Shown: positions 62,491 to 64,000 of the stretch, in pieces
Layout of the letters: each line of letters starts with the position of its first letter
Position numbering within the stretch: the first letter of the stretch is position 1
Assembly: GCA_034505795.1 (NCBI GenBank)
Contig: JAPDQM010000004.1
Coordinates: 1 to 64,000, forward strand
Direction of reading: 5' to 3'
From: Thermofontimicrobium_A sp034505795
GTDB taxonomy: Bacteria > Zhuqueibacterota > Zhuqueibacteria > Thermofontimicrobiales > Thermofontimicrobiaceae
DNA: 64,000 bases
Made by a program: the position numbers and the translations under genes
Notes under the pieces: generated by a model
The model's input: the letters and a program-made list of their open reading frames with translations, nothing else
What the model was told of the DNA's origin: nothing
Database searches by the model: none

Positions 62491-62865
62491 TTAAAATTTT
62501 AATCCGCCTTCCCGAGCAGCATCAGCCACCGCCTTGACTCGACCGTGATAGATATAACCATTGCGATCGAATACCACTTGCTCCACGTTTAATTCTTTCG
62601 CTTTTTTGGCGATGCCCAGACCAACAATTTTTGAAACTTCCATACGGTTTTTCGCCTTGCTGACCGCTTCTTTTAATTCGCCGGTAAGACTCGAGACACC
62701 GGTGATGGTTCGCTGCTGAGTATCATCGACCAGCTGGGCGTAAATATGCTTGAGGCTTTTAAAAACCACCAGCCGCGGTTTTTCTGGCGTACCGAAAACC
62801 ACCTTGCGGATATGTTTCTTTTTGCGTAACCGAGCCAGTTCGCTCTTGTTCTTCTTTGATTTCAT
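62491..62865 (-). CDS. rplR: 50S ribosomal protein L18
   Basis: Protein of 124 aa, ATG start. RKKHIRKVVFGTPEKPRLVV at the start, then KHIYAQLVDDTQQRTITGVS and VVFDRNGYIYHGRVKAVADA near the end are typical of L18, which brings 5S rRNA to the large subunit. It lies between rplF and rpsE. Confidence 0.97.
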   Translation of the reverse strand: MKSKKNKSELARLRKKKHIRKVVFGTPEKPRLVVFKSLKHIYAQLVDDTQQRTITGVSSLTGELKEAVSKAKNRMEVSKIVGLGIAKKAKELNVEQVVFDRNGYIYHGRVKAVADAAREGGLKF

Positions 62866-62912
62866 ATTGCGCTAGTCTTTCATGATTTTAACGAGATTAT
62901 CCTTCAACAACA

Positions 62913-63455
62913 TTAAGCGGCTGTTTTGCCAGCCTTGCGACGAATGTATTCGTCCTGGTATTTGATTCCCTTGCCTTTGTAAGGTTCGGGCGGACGGAAC
63001 GATCGAATCTTGGCGGCCACCTGCCCTACCAACTGTTTATCAATGCCCTTGACCACAAGGCTGGTTGGACTCTCCACCACCACTTCAATTCCCGCCGGCA
63101 ATTTAAACAGAATCGGATGGGTATAACCCAAATTTAGCAGCAAATGCTTGCCTTTTAATTCAGCACGATAGCCAACGCCAACAATTTCCAGCCGCTTCGT
63201 AAATCCCTGAGTCACCCCCAACACCATGTTATTGATCAGCGCTCGATAAAGACCATGCAGCGCCCGATGCGGTTTATTGTTCGTCGCTCGCTTCACATGG
63301 ATCAGCCGCTGATCCGCCTCATAACTGATCTCGATGGCCGGATGTAACGCTTGCTGCAAAGACACATTGCCCTTCGCTACTTTTATGTTATGTTCATCAA
63401 GCTGAATATCTACGCCGGAGGGCACTGCAATCGGTTTTTTACCTACTCGCGACAA
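62913..63455 (-). CDS. rplF: 50S ribosomal protein L6, TTG start
   Basis: Protein of 180 aa; TTG 63455 has AAAGGGAG 7 bases upstream and conservation starts at residue 2 (SRVGKKPIAVPSGVDIQL), so TTG is the start. Two L6 alpha-beta domains; KRLEIVGVGYRAELKGKHLL and the C-terminal RSFRPPEPYKGKGIKYQDEY, are diagnostic. L6 lies near the sarcin-ricin loop. Confidence 0.96.
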   Translation of the reverse strand: MSRVGKKPIAVPSGVDIQLDEHNIKVAKGNVSLQQALHPAIEISYEADQRLIHVKRATNNKPHRALHGLYRALINNMVLGVTQGFTKRLEIVGVGYRAELKGKHLLLNLGYTHPILFKLPAGIEVVVESPTSLVVKGIDKQLVGQVAAKIRSFRPPEPYKGKGIKYQDEYIRRKAGKTAA

Positions 63456-63476
63456 TGTAATACTCCCTTTCCTGAT

Positions 63477-63875
63477 TTACCAGATATAGCACAACACTTC
63501 GCCACCGACACCATACTGCCGGGCCTGGCGATCCGTGATCACGCCTTTTGATGTTGATAAAATAGCGATGCCCAAATTATTCAGCACCCGAGGAATCTCA
63601 GTCGCCCGGACGTATTTCTTCAGCCCAGGTCGGGTCACCTTCTGTAAGGCGTTGATCACACTCTTTTCCTGCTCATCATATTTTAAATAGATGCGGAGCA
63701 TGCCCTGCTTATCATCATCGATCTTGATGTAGCTCTGGATGTAGCGATACTCCAGCAAAATTTTAGTGATATCCTCTTTCATCCTCGAATATGGAATATC
63801 AACTTTGGTATGTTTTGCCTTGATGGCATTTCGCATCCTCGTTAAATAATCCGCAATTGGATCAGTCATTGACAT
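63477..63875 (-). CDS. rpsH: 30S ribosomal protein S8
   Basis: Protein of 132 aa from ATG 63875, with GGAG 9 bases upstream; a second ATG two codons later is possible. MTDPIADYLTRMRNA, RVLNNLGIAILSTSKGVITD and the terminal GGEVLCYIW are those of S8, which binds helix 21 of 16S rRNA and in E. coli represses the spc operon. It is 21 bases before rplF. Confidence 0.97.
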   Translation of the reverse strand: MSMTDPIADYLTRMRNAIKAKHTKVDIPYSRMKEDITKILLEYRYIQSYIKIDDDKQGMLRIYLKYDEQEKSVINALQKVTRPGLKKYVRATEIPRVLNNLGIAILSTSKGVITDRQARQYGVGGEVLCYIW

Positions 63876-63907
63876 TCGCTATTTCTCCATATAAAAGTAC
63901 TCTAACT

Positions 63908-64000
63908 CTACCAGCTTGCTTTTGTAACCCCGGGGATCTGTCCCTGCAATGCCAATTCTCTTAAACAGAGACGGCAGAGTCCAAATTTGCGATAATATGC
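63908..64000 (-). CDS. rpsN: 30S ribosomal protein S14, zinc type, C-terminal part
   Basis: The 3' end of a gene running past the right window edge. The 30 visible residues read YYRKFGLCRLCLRELALQG then QIPGVTKASW and stop. CRLC is the second cysteine pair of the zinc-ribbon (type Z) S14. It stands upstream of rpsH, the canonical position. Confidence 0.94.
   Translation of the reverse strand, partial: AYYRKFGLCRLCLRELALQGQIPGVTKASW

Overview
The window looks like a chromosome segment from a Gram-negative bacterium of the Bacteroidota/FCB side of the tree (Calditrichota, KSB1-like or Marinimicrobia-like lineages would fit). This is inferred from large TonB-dependent receptors with an N-terminal carboxypeptidase-regulatory domain, PorV/PorQ-type outer-membrane proteins, many secreted proteins with type IX secretion (T9SS) C-terminal sorting domains ('QNYPNPFNP ... 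SGVYLY'), and a bacterial spc/alpha ribosomal operon. No rRNA or tRNA gene, CRISPR array or transposase was recognised, so the species cannot be named from the window.

Region 1 (1-15155 and 29486-50961, all on the minus strand) is built from a repeated gene module: a TonB-dependent receptor of 920-1050 aa, then a secreted 665-940 aa protein with a fibronectin-like domain and an unusual sorting-type C-terminus ending in KF(V/I/L)I(I/V)(R/K), then a PorV/PorQ-like beta-barrel and sometimes an IPT/TIG lipoprotein with a beta-propeller. Five modules are visible: A (50961-44588), B (44022-36375), C (36116-29486, without a PorV gene), D (15155-9172) and E (5948 to beyond the left edge). A, B and C are clearly related to one another; D and E are more distant. 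This layout resembles a SusCD-type uptake and surface-display locus in which the SusD position is taken by another secreted partner. It is the best candidate here for an undescribed system.

Region 2 (15496-29162, minus strand) lies between modules C and D. It holds a secreted or periplasmic hydrolase set: a GHL10/DUF187 glycoside hydrolase, a metallophosphoesterase fused to a PQQ-type propeller, an N-acetylmuramoyl-L-alanine amidase, a TolB-like PD40 propeller, a deacetylase-like protein with two golvesin-type domains, and a propeller protein. Four of the six carry canonical T9SS sorting domains. The gaps here contain 29-nt palindromes of 13-3-13 geometry. A second palindrome family of the same geometry but different sequence lies at 9127-9157 and 15407-15482. 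A start-less but protein-like 45-codon frame behind a very strong Shine-Dalgarno sequence is at 29298-29449.

Region 3 (51390-54602, plus strand) is the only plus-strand unit: a Fur-family repressor with a near-consensus Fur box in its own promoter, FeoB, and a DtxR/MntR-like regulator fused to a FeoA domain, with overlapping reading frames. This is a self-contained ferrous-iron uptake and sensing operon.

Region 4 (54713-64000, minus strand) is the distal part of the spc and alpha ribosomal operons: rpsN(partial)-rpsH-rplF-rplR-rpsE-rpmD-rplO-secY-adk-map-infA-rpmJ-rpsM-rpsK-rpsD-rpoA-rplQ, closed by a strong intrinsic terminator. Several of its genes start with TTG or GTG.
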